NCBI GenBank assembly: GCA_019137255.1
Contig: WPDH01000123.1
Span: forward strand, 186,001 to 250,000
Direction of reading: 5' to 3'
DNA: 64,000 nucleotides
Origin: Corinectria fuckeliana
Lineage: Eukaryota; Ascomycota; Sordariomycetes; Hypocreales; Nectriaceae
Position numbers and translations under genes: made by a program. A model generated the notes under the pieces. That model saw only the letters and a program-made list of their open reading frames with translations. It did not search any database and had not been told where the DNA came from. This document shows positions 22,416 through 34,693 of the stretch, one piece after another (within the stretch, counting starts at the first letter, position 1; every line of letters begins with the position of its first letter).

Positions 22416-24229
22416 GATGGATGGATTGCCAAGGGAGGCGAGAAGAAATGGGAGCGAGCGAGGGCCAGGTCGTCAGTAAGATCAAGCGAAGGGCATCGAG
22501 CGAGTTGTCGTGGCGTAGAGTCTCACGAGCTCCTCCAGACAAGCATTGCAGCGCGCAAGGAATTGGACGGCGAGGCGCAAACTACGCTCGGAACGACTCT
22601 CGAGGAGTGGGTTTCGCAGGTCGATGTTTACGAGCGCGCTCGCGCTCACGCTGACGACGCTGTCGTGATCCCCTTATCTTCCTCCCACTAATGGAGGACG
22701 TGGGGCCATGGGCGCTGACAGGGACCTAATTAAGTACATAGCTGAGACGGGACAAAAACTGCGCGTTGCCTGATCTAGCCTGGTTGTGCGACAAAGCCGC
22801 GAGAAATCGTCAAGGCAGCCAATGGAGTCAGGTTAAGACGGCAAACTGCAGCGTGGATCGCATGAAATTTTGGAGGAAATACGGATAACTAGGCAACTAG
22901 GTAGACAGGTAGCTATGGAGGTCAGCGTGTGACCCAGTCCACCCACTTAACTATACACCGCCGTCCATGATATCTGACGCTGAAGCTGTTGAAAGTCGAG
23001 GACACTTCCCCGACCCTCAAATGTCAAATGGAACGCTTGACCAAATGGGTCGATCATCCGCTGTGACGTAATCTAGTGGAGCGGGCCTGGAGGCTTCAGG
23101 GGCACCGAGCCCAGGGGCCTCCGTAGTGACATGCCCTGGAGAGACCCCCGCACCCGGGTCCAGCCCAGAACTTGGGCCAATGCAGTGAACCCTGTCAGCC
23201 AAAACAGGCACAGTGCTTCTCCACTCCGTTTGCTTTAGGTGTCGTTCCCACTACATACCTAGTAGACTACTTGACTACCTAGTGAGCATGTAGGGCTGGG
23301 ACTGGGATATAAGGATGAAGGGATAGTCTACGGGCTTCCATGTTGCAGCTCCTTCGATACATAGGTAAGTAGAGAGTAGCAGACAGGTCGTTCCTCGGTT
23401 CGTTCCGGTTCCAATTTCGGCTCGCCTTTCTTTTTTTCTCTGGTAGCCTTGAGTTTGATACTTGACAGGTAGGTCAAAATGCACGTAATTGGGCAAACAG
23501 GCGCGGTTGCACAGCGAACAAACAGCAGGCAGCAACCGGCCAGCCAGCTTTCCAAGGTTGCCTGCCGACCGGGCTACCTACCTACCCAGGTACCTACTTA
23601 CCTTGTGACCCCGCGATCCCGCCAGACCACAAACAAGAGTGCTCGACTCACAAACAGACCTTTCGACTTGCCATCTGCATCCTCTGCGCCAGCCAATCTG
23701 TTTCTGGAAGACAAAGAGCAAAGCCACATCTTTACACCGCAGCTTGGAGGTCTTGTTGCCACCCCGTACCACCTACTGCTTCCCTGGCTAGGTCTTTGTG
23801 TTACCCCGACATCCCCCCCTTCGCCAGGAGCCCTTCGACCAAGCCTGCTTCCCATCGAGCTTTTCCATCAACAACCGTTCTTACCAGCCATTTCGAAAGA
23901 TTCGTCACCGGAGACCATATCGTCATCGCCAGCATTCCGAAAGTCTGTTTAGTCTCTTTCCTTCACGAGTCGCAGCTTGGATCCTGTACTCTGTCTGAGT
24001 GTCGTTTATTCATTTCTGGTTCGCTCGCTCCTCAGGTCACCGTTCCACGACCAAGGCACCTTACTCAGGACCCATGAAACTCCTCAGCGCCTCTCAACCC
24101 ACACCGACTCTCTGAGATCCACGCCTACATCTCTCTGTTGGTCTCTTGTAGTCCGTGGAACAGCACGTGTCGTCTGTCGAGCACTGTCACTTCTCCGAGT
24201 GATCTGCTTCGGATACCGTCCACGCCACC
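22416..24229. other. Divergent intergenic region (1.8 kb)
   Basis: This stretch separates the membrane-protein gene (minus) and the PARP-E2 gene (plus). The right half (about 23,630-24,229) is C/T-rich and probably contains a long 5' leader of the PARP-E2 gene. Several short open frames occur inside that leader. Runs of ACCTACCTACC and TAGGTAG lie near 23,260-23,610. No gene is supported. Confidence 0.5.
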
Positions 24230-27200
24230 ATGGGCCTCAAGCAGTTCAACCTCGATCTCAAGGCGGCACAATCCAACCCTTGTGACAGGGTCTCGAAAAT
24301 ACGGAGAGGCGACTCGGACGGAGAGATCGTCTTCACCTACACTCCCGAAAACCTGGCTCCAATCGAGATCCAGGCTCTTGCCACAGGTATGATGGCTCCG
24401 GGCTGTAGAAGACCAATGATGCTAACTAACGATAGACATTGATTCTTACCCCAAAGGCTCTGCGTTTCTTGTCTTCACCTCTTCGGAACACGCCGGAAAG
24501 AGTCTGGTAGCCTTGCTGGAAGAGTTCGGCTCGCATGCAGAGGGCAAAGCCGTTGCCCATGTCATCGATTTCATTTCGACGAGACTCACGGCCAGATTGA
24601 AGTCCGCCACAACGGGCACAACCGATGGTTTTGATGTTCCGAGCTACGAAAACAACTCGGAAAGCGACTCCGGTTTCGATGCGGATGATTTCTCGGATTA
24701 CGAAGGGGAATACCACATAGAACTTGATCCATTGCCGCCTAGAAGACCGGCTACAGGTCATTGCCCGGTTGGCTACTACCATGATTCGCTGAAACGTCTC
24801 AAGCGAGATTTGAGACAGGCAAATGCGGCCGGTTTCTTCGTTTCCCTCCTTTCGATGGACATGGCAGACCAAGCATCGGGTATCTTCTCGCTGGCCGTCC
24901 GTGTCTCGAAGCTCGGCATACCAGAGGAGGCCCTCGAAGCATGGGACCTCAAGAACTCTGACCACGTTGTCATGATCGTCAAAATACCCATGGGCTACCC
25001 GTCGATCTCGGACTTCCTTGAACTACCTTCCGACCAGGCGGTATTTCAAGTTCGAGTCGGCAAGTGCGCCAGTCCTCGACCCTCGCTTTCCACGGCTAGA
25101 GCTGCCTTTAATCACAAGGAGTATGATATAGACAAGGAGGGAAGCGAGGACGAGAATATCGCAAATCTCAATCCAGACGGTGCCAGCGACACATTCGTGC
25201 CTCTATACATGTCAGGTGCCCTGAACCCACTTCTCAACCGGGAGCTTACGGACCTTCTCCTCATCCGGCGTCGCCAAGGACTGTCTTGGGACCAGGCACA
25301 AACCTACAAGTTCAATCTGAGCAGAGGTGACCACCGTCGAGCCCGAAGTCGAGAAATCACAGAAGAGATTGGCAATGCAGACGAAGAACCCCTGGAGAGC
25401 CCTCTGAACATCAATCTACTCCAACGTGATTTTTCCTTGGACAATGACGAGGTTCTCAACATCACCCTCGTGGCCATGCAGTTCGGCCTTCAAAGGCTGG
25501 TTCGATGCACGAAGTATTGCATGGTATGCCACCAAAGGACAAAGGGGACCTTTGAAGCAGTCAAGCCGTTCGTATGCGATGACCCCCTTTGCCTGTACCA
25601 GTACCTGGCACTTGGATTTGGGCAGAGCATTGAGCACGAAATCATCAACAACCCCTACGTTGTCGACCTTCTAATCAGCTTCTTTCATGCTGCAGCTGAG
25701 GAAAATCGGCTACGCGAATTTCCCACGGGACTGAATCTGAGATGCTCCCATCCAGGGACTGCGCGGGAGCCAGCCGAACATCTCAACGTCGAAGTTTGTT
25801 TCGGAAAGAAAACGATCAGGTTTGGAAGCGTCGACTACATCTCGTACAGAACTATTAGAGAAGGGCACTTTGTACTCCTCGTTATCAAGGATGTAAACGC
25901 GAATCCGGCGCGGTCTATTTTGACTGGAGGTATGTTGGAGACCACGCGAATCTGCCCACTGTCAACCCCTATCTCTGCCACGGCATCACTTTCTAATCAA
26001 CTAATTTTAACAGGCCTTGAGCGGCATATCTGCATTATCGAGAATGTTGCGGGCGAGATATGTACCTTTCGAATTGTGTCGACGATGACAGAACCGCTCA
26101 ACTACGCGCCTCCACCCGAGGCTGAGCAACGAAACCAGTCAACACATCCAAGTGATGGATGGTTGGAAGTGCTACTCTTCAAGCACGACACCGATGTTGA
26201 TGATCTTGATGTGGCTGAGCGTAATGTCTCTTTGACGGTCATGACCCACGCCATCCCACCAGTGTTGGTGATGAGAGAGTACCTGATGGAACGACCTGGT
26301 CGTCGACTGTCGTCCTGGAAGCGGATGGACTCATCTACTTTGGCATTGCTGAACTGGATTGTGGCCTCGAATCGATCTTTTATCGTGCAGGATGCTGCCG
26401 TTCCCGATGTCCTCGAACAGGATTTGATTGCAGAAACCCAACCCAACCAGGTCAAGGGCATGGACCCAACCTGGATGCAGTTCCGCTTTGCTCAAGGTTC
26501 GCCTGAGAAAGAGCAGATGTTCATTCAGGAACTAGAAAACGAGAGACTCGCGAGCGGGATGCAGAAAGTGTTTCCGAGTCTATTTGCATGGCACGGCAGC
26601 CCTCTGAGCAACTGGCATGGAATTATCCGAACTGGGCTCGACTTTTCAACCAGCCTTCATGGCCGAGCCTATGGGAATGGTGTCTATTTCAGCAAAAACT
26701 TTGAAGTGAGCAACGGATACTCAGGACTGGGTATGCATGGTCATAATTCTTCCCCAGTAAGTTTGCGTAGATGCAGAACAAGCACGCCTTGTCATTTGGG
26801 ACTGACACGATTATCTCAATAGGGCCGTGGCTGGCACAACTCCCAGCTGAGAGTATCCTCTGCCATAAGCATCTGCGAAATTATCAATGAGCCCACGAAA
26901 TTTGTATCGTCAGTGCCGCACTACGTTGTTGACAAAGTCAAGTGGATCCAGTGTCGATACCTCTTTGTGCGCGTCAATCCCACAGAGGCAGCAACAGCAC
27001 AGCCGTTTCCGAAGCCAATAACATATGCCTGCCTTGGGTACCTTGCCCAAGATCCTGCTCGTACAATGACGGGTCCTTCAGGGAAGACGGTTGAGATTCC
27101 TGTCGCAGCAATTCCGACTAGGCGTCGGCAAGAGTTGATGAACGAGCCCTTTCAAGTGTGGCAGAGAATATTGAGGACGCAAGCTACGGCGCAAGCTACG

Positions 27201-28085
27201 GCGCAAGCCACGGGGGAAAGCGGCATTGAAAAGGAGATGAAGGATGACATTGATGACCTCCTAGACTCTGAGGGTGAAAGCCGGATGGATTTAACGGTGC
27301 GACAACGACGCCGCTCATCAGAAGACTCAGGCATGGAAGTCTCACGGCCATTCAAGCTGACTACCACCATGCAGGAATCGAAAATCGCCTGTCCCATTCA
27401 AAACAACACCTCCTCTCTCGATGAGAGTATAACCGAATTCCGACCAGGCGCCCTCGATCTCGACTCGCTCCCCAAGGTTCCTGAGCCGACATGGGCGTCC
27501 TCGTCCCCTGCCGCGCTTCGAAGCCTCAACCGCGAAATCAAGGACCTCCATCGGATTCAAGCTAAAACCGACATCCGTATCCTTGGCTGGTACGTCGACT
27601 TCGACAAGCTCTCCAACCTGTTTTCCTGGATCGTCGAGCTGCACAGCTTTGACGACTCCCTCCCCCTCGCTCAAGATATGAAGCGCGCCGGTTGCTCCAG
27701 CGTCGTCCTCGAGTTTCGCTTCGGCTCCTCGTTTCCTCTCTCGCCGCCCTTCGTCCGCGTTGTGCGTCCGCGTTTCCTCCCCTTCGCAGAAGGCGGTGGC
27801 GGCCACGTAACTGCTGGCGGCGCCATCTGCTCCGAGCTGCTCACCAACTCGGGCTGGTCCCCCGCCCTCACTCTCGAAAAGGTCTTCCTTGAGGTCCGCA
27901 TGAACCTCAGCGATATGGAGCTTCCCGCGCGCCTCGATAAGAGCCCGCTTCTCGGGGGCAGGGACTATGGCATCGGCGAGGCTGTAGAAGCGTTTCGTCG
28001 AGCGGCAATGAGTCATGGATGGCAGCTCCCTGAGGATTTCAACGTGATGTCTGCCTCGCCGTGGATGAAACCGACTGCGGCGTGA
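24230..28085 (+). CDS. RWD-like / PARP / ubiquitin-conjugating (UBE2Q-like) fusion protein
   Basis: The four exons are 24230-24386, 24436-25929, 26014-26756 and 26823-28085 (introns of 49, 84 and 66 bp), all phases agreeing, for 1218 residues. The N-terminal 100 residues and a second stretch near 180-290 resemble RWD/UEV folds. A Cys cluster (CTKYCMVC, then CDDPLC) at about 430-460 matches the region before the PARP6/8 catalytic domain. The ADP-ribosyltransferase signature is W743-H744-G and G773-V-Y775-F-S, with ICEI at 815-818. A linker carries a 12-bp repeat (ATAQATAQATGE). Residues about 980-1190 form a UBE2Q-type E2: GGAICSELLTNSGWSP with the catalytic Cys1134. NAD+-dependent ADP-ribosylation and ubiquitin transfer may thus reside in one chain. 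Similar PARP-UBC fusions are known in ascomycetes, but their biology is, as far as I know, undefined. Confidence 0.9.
27181..27216 (+). repeat. 12-bp in-frame tandem repeat in PARP-E2 linker
   Basis: AAGCTACGGCGC occurs twice in tandem (27181-27192, 27193-27204), followed by a diverged third copy. It encodes a short Ala/Thr/Gln repeat in the linker between the PARP and E2 domains, so repeat number could vary between isolates without breaking the frame. Confidence 0.85.
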
Positions 28086-29320
28086 GCACTACCTGTACCT
28101 CACCCCACGGAGCAACGCAGCTATTGCGTCCCATAGTAGCATACATTGCTTGACAACGGACCTGTATCACTTAATCAGCGCCTGTTTTCTTTTGATCTCA
28201 CTTTCCCTCACTCTCCCTCCCGAGCATGGCGTTGGACTTGGCTATTCACATGATGAAACAAGGCAAGCCGGAAATCACACCAGGATCATTCCATTGATAA
28301 GGGCATGTATCGAACCAGCCGGGATAGCGATAGCAGGATACATTACCAAAGTCGGAGAGATAGCACCTGTACATCTACGAAGAATAAAACTTTTGTATCG
28401 TGACATTACGAATGCGTCCTGAAACCCACATTCCTGAATCGCCCCTCAAATAATACAGACAGCATCACCGAGACAGCGACAATTTTCTGGTCATAAAGAC
28501 AATAATCTTTAGAAATTTCATTATACTTCAGCGTTGCCATTTGCGTAGCTAGCTGGCTCGGCCCTGGGATATTCACCATCAGGCAAACATGTGCTCCACA
28601 GCGAAACCCAGGCCGTGGCTCCTGTCTAGTTTTTTGTTTGTCCAAAGTCTACGATCGATTTTACTTCTATAGGTGTAAATTTGCGATATGATGAGCCTCG
28701 GGGGGGAAGTTTTTTTCGTCCATGACATCTCCTGCTCCGCAACGGAAAGGGGGAGTGGACATGGCCGCCTCCGAGTTTGTTTTGTGTGTAGCAAGAAAAG
28801 AGCCAAGAAATCTGCAGCAAGGCACAGGGGTAGGGACTGGATGACATATGCAGCAGAGCAGAAAGCAGTAAGACCCGTCCTCCGATCCGCGCTGCCGCCG
28901 CTTCTACCAAATCCCTTCCTTCCAAAGTCTGCTCGCACACGAGCGCGGGCGCACGGCGCCAAGTATCTTTCAGAGATACAGTCTTGGGGGCAAAGAAGGA
29001 ATGAGGAATATCGAAAAAAGACATCTGTAAACCAAAGCGTAGCAGATGAGAGACACATGCAGCATTACACACAAGGAGCTTTCGGTTAAAACTCCAAAAC
29101 AAAACGACCCAGATCGGAGATCAGAGGAATGCGTCGCCAGACGACAGTTGGGCGTCGCGAGGAAGGTAGGGCGAAGCGCCCGTGGTAGGGGGCTCTAAGG
29201 AAAACGAGGATACCGACAAGAATCGATAATTCTCCTGTGCGGAAACAAAACGCCGTTGTGTGCTTTCGGTAGTATGGTGGTTGGTGGTTCAGTCGTGAGG
29301 TGGTTTCGGTGGTATCGCAT
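28086..29320. other. Convergent 3' region of PARP-E2 and PRS genes
   Basis: These 1.2 kb lie between two stops on opposite strands. The minus-strand frames (28579-29102) and the plus-strand frame (28688-29089) overlap each other and show no motif. Nothing else is seen. Confidence 0.5.
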
Positions 29321-30727
29321 TCAGTTGTGCTGGAAGAGCACGCTGATGGATTCGCCATGGTGGACTCGGCGGATGGCCTCGGCAAAGACGGGCGAAATGT
29401 CGATGACCTCCAGTTTCGGACACAAGCGGCGATGTTCGGACTGGGGCACGGAGTTTGTTGTGAGAATCTTGTCAATGCTTGAGGCATTGATACGAGCAAT
29501 GGCGTCGCCGCTAAAGACTCCGTGGGTCAGGAGAGCGAGAACCTTAGTCGCGCCCTCCTTTTTCAAGAGCTTCGCGGCGCGGGTGATGGTGTTACCGGTG
29601 TCGACGATGTCGTCGACAAGGATGCAGACGCGGTTTGCGACTTCACCAACAAGCATCATACTAGCGTTGCGCTGCTCGGTGAACCGAGTGGGACGGCGTT
29701 CCTGGGGGGGTTACGTGAGTTTTGAACAGGAGTGGGATTAAATGAACAATGCATTTACCTTGTGGATGAGAGCAAAGTCCATGTTGAGGCTGTCAGCGAT
29801 GAGAGTGGCGCGCTTCGCACCTCCGGCATCGGGAGAAACAATGACGGCGTCCCGGTAGTTAACGAGGTTCTGCTGGATGTAGTTTTGGATCAATGCCTTG
29901 CCGTACAGGTTATCGACCGGGATGTCGAAGAAGCCCTGGTATTGGGGGTCGTGGAGGTCCATTGTGATGATGTGATCGGTACCAGCGCAGGTGAGGAGGT
30001 CGGCGACGAGGGTGCCGGCCTGGGCCACCCACTGCTTGTAGCCGGGCTTGGGCTGGAAAGCAGTGATGTTTTGAGGATTCTCGTAGTCATGAGTGGTGTA
30101 ACTCCTTTGGGACGAGGTCGAGTTCTCGGCATGGTGGCCGCGGGAGTTAGAGGTAGAGCTGGAAATGGTGTCGGAACGACGAGGCGCCGTGAAATCGCCA
30201 TTAGTGATGCCGTTGATGCCGTTGGTCGTGGCGCTGGTGCCATTGGTGTGTTCATGGGTGAGGGAGGTCTTTGTGAGCTTCTCGGTCAGGTTATTAACGC
30301 CATTGAGCAGGCCAGCGGACCTGGGAGCACCAGGACGGGGAGTAGCCGGGACGCTCTCGAAGGTGTAGTCCTTTCTTTGGGAGCCACTGGACTGTGAGAG
30401 AGGAGCGCCGGACTTGTTGTAGGGCCAGTCAGGCTGCCTGGAGTAGGGGAAGAGGGGCACGACGGCAGTGACGCGCTTGGCGGAGCCAGTCTTGCAGGCG
30501 GATATCATGATGCAGAGGTCGATGAGGTTGTCATTGACATTGCCGGAGCCAGACTGGATGATATAGACATCCTTGCCGCGAACCGAGTCCTTGATCTCGC
30601 AGCGGCTCTCGCCGCCGGAGAATTTTGAGAGAATGCGGTTGCTCGGTGGGATGCAGAGGATGTTGCAAATGCTCTCGGTCAACTGGGGGTGGGAATTGCC
30701 GCCCAGGATAACGATATTGCGCACCAT
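29321..30727 (-). CDS. PRS: Ribose-phosphate pyrophosphokinase (PRPP synthetase), Prs1/Prs5-type
   Basis: The two exons are 30727-29759 and 29701-29321 (57-bp intron, phase 0), giving 449 residues. I chose the Met at 30727 (MVRNIVILGGNSHP) over the upstream in-frame Met because the family begins there. Conserved blocks follow in order: FSGGESRCEIKDSVRGKDVY, VVPLFPYSRQ, then after an insertion TMDLHDPQYQGFFDIPVDNL, VSPDAGGAKRA, and the PRPP loop VDDIVDTGNTI. The enzyme makes PRPP from ribose-5-phosphate and ATP for purine, pyrimidine, His, Trp and NAD synthesis. About 110 Ser/Thr/Asn/Gly-rich residues interrupt the catalytic flexible loop after SGAPLS, like the non-homologous regions of yeast Prs1 and Prs5, so it probably works within a heteromeric complex. 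Which yeast paralogue it matches is uncertain. Confidence 0.93.
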
Positions 30728-33700
30728 GATGGTGGGGAAGGCGCAGGATTGAGGGGGTCGAGCTGAGAGAAGAGGCCTTGACACGATTTGAGGTCAAAGG
30801 GCGGTTGACGGAAACGGAAGGCGGAAGGGAGTTAGAGGGGCGGAATCGGAGGGGCGGTTGGACGCTGGGCGATGACGAAGGAGGAAGCAGCCAGGAGCAA
30901 GTAGATAGCAAGTAGCAAGGAGCAAGGAAGGAAGCAATGTCGGGCCTTCGGTAGTAGTACGTGGTAGAGGTCGGAATGAGGATGATCAGGGGGCAGCGTA
31001 GGCAGTGACGACAGGCAGGAGCAACCCGAGAAGGGATTGATCCAAGTCGAGTCGAGAACGAGCCGAAGTTCGAGACGAAACGAGGTGAGGCGAGGGTTTT
31101 GCGAGGCGAAACCCGGCAACGAACTTTTTTTTTTTCAATGGCCCGCCGGGGTTAGACCCAGGTTTGCGCAGATGTGTCTTGGTTGGATGAACGCGCCGCA
31201 AGCACCAAGTAGGTCTACAGTACGCCGGTACCTGCTGCAGTCAGTACCTTAAGTACAGGACGTCGTGCAGCACGGTACAGGCCAGTGCCAGAACAGCACA
31301 GTGCACCGTGGCCGTACTTCGAGTGGGGGGTTCGGTGGAGGCAGGCCTGGCGTGCGTGCGTTGGCGTCGGCGGCGTCTGCGTTCGATTTGAGGACGCCCC
31401 GAGATTGGTGTGGGATGACGCTGGACGCTGGGATAGGTAAGCAGTTGCAGCACTCAAAGGTACTTGGCAATGTACCGGTAGGCTGGCGTTGCAACTATAA
31501 GCAAGTGTTATTAATGTGAGTCCGCTGGATGAATAGTTGGTTCTTCCATTCCGCTACAAGCCAGTAGCGCACAAGGGCGAGAAGAGGCATGGGCAACAGA
31601 GTCAGACGGGGAGGGCCCCAGCAGCCCAGCAGAGCGAAGCAGGTGATGAGGTGACGGAATGGCGAGACAACAAAGGGAAGAAAATGAAAGCGCCCGAAGC
31701 AGAAGGGGGGACAATTAAGTGGAGATGGTACATGGCACCGGATATTATACGTCCATTGTTGTCCTTTTTTAGTCTTGGGCAAGCAGCGAGTAGCTAAGTC
31801 AGTACCTAAGTTAGGTGCCTTAGGTAGTAAGTGACGAGAGAGGCTGGAGGGGAACTCAGACTGCATGGAGCCTTTTTTTGAGTTGGGTCCGGCGGAGAGG
31901 AGAGGAAGTATGAGGGGATATTTCAGCAGGATGATGGAACAAAGCAGTGTTTGAGTGCCTACCTTACCTAATAGTCGGTAACTTACCTACTAGGTAGTAG
32001 TGGTGAACTAAGGTCAAGTGAATATGTGGAAATCATCAAGGACGCAAGTATGTATACCCGATACCCACTACCCACCTAGCAGCACATGGATGATCCCACA
32101 CATTGCGGCTTGGCACAGGGGCGCAAGACAACTCCCCAGCTCTGGGCCGCCAATCCACAATGAGTCAAGTCTCATCCTGTGCCCCGGGCCACGCGCAGTG
32201 AGGGGAAAGGGAAGAAGAAGAAGGAAAAAGGAAAGAAAAAGGGGAAAAAGGAGAATGGAAAAAATCGATGGCCGTCGACATGACACAGTCAAACCGGCCC
32301 ACGGGTACTTGGAGAGATAGAGGGGATACTTATGAATCAATGTCTGAAAGAAGAATGGACCGGTACCTGCGAGGTTCACTAGCTCCTACCAACCAACGGT
32401 CTGCGTTCAGATATGCAGCTGAGAGATACAAACCACCAGGTGAATAGATGGAAACTACATACCTATGGAAGAACCCCCGGCCTTCAAATAGGCAGATGCA
32501 TGAAGAGGCAAATACACAACTGCAGCCTGCCGCGTCTGCCTCCAATTTCTGCAGGCGACGGCATTTAGGGCCGTCACCCACCCATCCATTACATGGACGC
32601 GGAGAAACGCACTGTGGGAGGACTGTGCAGCATTCTTAACGGGTATCCAGAAGGTACCGCTTGCGGATGGTGGGGGCGCGTGGAGAGGATGAGGGGCAAG
32701 GGAGCTGGAGGGGGGGGAGGTTCATTGGGGGCTCATTGCCAGTGGGCGAGTCAACTGACAATGCCTTGCAGCGGGTGGTTCAGCGATCTACAGCCAATCA
32801 CAGCGATGCCTTTGTATTTTTATTCCGTCCAGTTTTAGCCCCGTCCCTCCCCTGGCCCTGCTGAACATGCAGGGTTTTTTCTTTTCTTTTCTTTTTCTCG
32901 CAAGAGCCGCTGAGGCTACCTCGTACCGGCGCTGCGGCGGTCGTCAATTGCCCGCCCCTAGACGCATCGGCTCGGCAACGTGTGCGACGTCCCGATGACA
33001 GCGACGTGCACTTGCCGTAGACAGCGTAAGAGGCCACCAATATGGAGTCCCTGTAGGTACTAAGTACGCTCTGGGTCGTCGACATGATTGCTGATTGTCT
33101 GGTTGCCGGAGGTGCTGTGACTTAGTGAGTGACACTGCATATTCAACGGCCGACCTCTATTTTCCCCTCCCATTTAACTCACACCGCCCGTTCTTTAGGC
33201 GGCTAAACGAACCTCAGCATATCCAAACCGCACACACTTCTGGCAGAATTTGATGCTTAGACTGTAACTATGCTGTTCAGAATAAGAGGCGGATCTTTCA
33301 TCTCGATGATGAGGGATGGTGTAACCGGATACTCGCCCGTTGTGATTGGATCCTTAGCCCGCACCTTTGATGCCGGAGTCAAAGCGCCGTGTTGTTGTTC
33401 CGACTGCGGAACAAGACCAAATGCAAGAATCAATGGTATTTGCAAAGTAAGCACCGCGCAAGAACTTGGCAACTCTGAGAGTTACATTGAAAAGACGAAT
33501 CTGTTTAGGCTACCAGGTTCTAACTTGGGTTCTAAGTACTCGTATAGATCCGTAAAAGTGATCAGCAGTAGATATGTGCATCTTTTGTCTCACATGTCGG
33601 AAATCTTGCGTAGCGCGCACGGGCCAGATACCTGATTTCAGAGGGCTCAACTGTGCGGTAACTTGTAGATAATTTCTAAGTAGCTTAGCACTTGCGCCAA

Positions 33701-34023
33701 AAAAACCGCTGGAAATAAAAGAAAAATTGGAGAGATCTCTTTGGGAGAGGTGCATATTCGCAAGCAAGCATACTTCGTACACACTGACGTATCTGAGGTA
33801 CAGCTATGAAGCACATGCCCGTCATCTCGCAGCACCGTGTTCGTTGCAGCTGCACATCTTTTCTCAGCCTTGTCCATCCTTGGCGTTGATTGGCCGGAAG
33901 CAACCCTGTCGCAAAGCCTGATCCCACTTCTCACTCGGCGCATCATCCATCACGATTTTACTGGCTTGCTGCAAAACCACAAACCGCAGGCCGCCGCTCA
34001 AGTCAAGCAAAGCAACCGCCGAG
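30728..34023. other. Intergenic region (3.3 kb)
   Basis: No gene is supported between the divergent PRS and RPC9 genes. About 600 bp next to PRS are probably its promoter and leader. The stretch includes homopolymer runs (A/T near 31126-31136, A/G-rich 32209-32266, T/C-rich 32876-32898) and dense TAGGTA/TACCTA motifs at 31785-32000. The small open frames, for example 33270-33635, show no motif. Confidence 0.5.
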
Positions 34024-34595
34024 ATGAAGATCGTCGAAGCCCAATCCGCCGTCCTCTCCAACTACGAGGTCTTCCAGCACCTCACCGAGCAGCGCGACCG
34101 CTACAAGAAGGCCAAGCGTCGTGGCCCTCCCAACCTCGAGACCGTTGTCCGCGAGGTAAGATTAACTACTCACTCTCCGAGTTCAGCCTCATCTATCGAC
34201 ACAACCTAGGGACCAAAACAGACGGCGGGACGGAAGATAAAACTGACACGTCTACGCCTTAGCTTCTACAATACATGAGCACGCATCCCAGCCCTCTCAG
34301 CCAGGATCCCCTCCCCTACTCCCCAGGCTGTATCGCCCTGCTGCTTGAGCGCCTGCGCCCCTACAACCTTGCCAAGGGCGAGGTTGTCATGCTCCTCAAC
34401 CTGCGCCCGGCCTCCGTCGCCGCCCTCAACACCGTCGTCGAGGACATGACCGAGCGGTTCGACGATGAGCAGCAGGAGGCTATCGTCACCGCCATTGCAG
34501 ACGTCCTAGGCCAGTTCCCCGCCAGTGCCGAGGCTCAGGGCAAGAATGGTGAGGCTGCTGATGACGTCGATATGGACGATGTCACTGCTGCTTGA
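34024..34595 (+). CDS. RPC17: DNA-directed RNA polymerase III subunit Rpc9 (Rpc17)
   Basis: The two exons are 34024-34155 and 34263-34595 (107-bp intron, phase 0), giving 154 residues. The spliced protein has the Rpb4-like fold of Rpc17/CRCP: it starts MKIVEAQSAVLSNYEVFQHL, continues through an RRGPPNLETVVRE-LLQYM junction, and has an HRDC-like helical block LLERLRPYNLAKGEVVMLLN around residues 70-115. The acidic tail (EAADDVDMDDV) is typical. It pairs with the Rpc25 subunit to form the Pol III stalk used in initiation at tRNA and 5S genes. It is convergent with the Rho-like gene, with under 100 bp between stops. Identification is good; the symbol follows yeast usage. Confidence 0.88.
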
Positions 34596-34693
34596 GAACC
34601 TCGCTTGAGTCTTCGTGGCAACGCAATCGACGCCACCTTTCCGAGTACACACGCCTCTCCAAGAGTGGTTGGCAAAAACCACCCCCCTTAATC

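Noticed and set aside
31120..31165. tRNA 3'-end-like sequence next to a homopolymer run
   Set aside because: A CCCCGGCGGGCC-like stretch hinted at a T-arm, but there is no GTTCGAA loop, no D-arm and no acceptor pairing.
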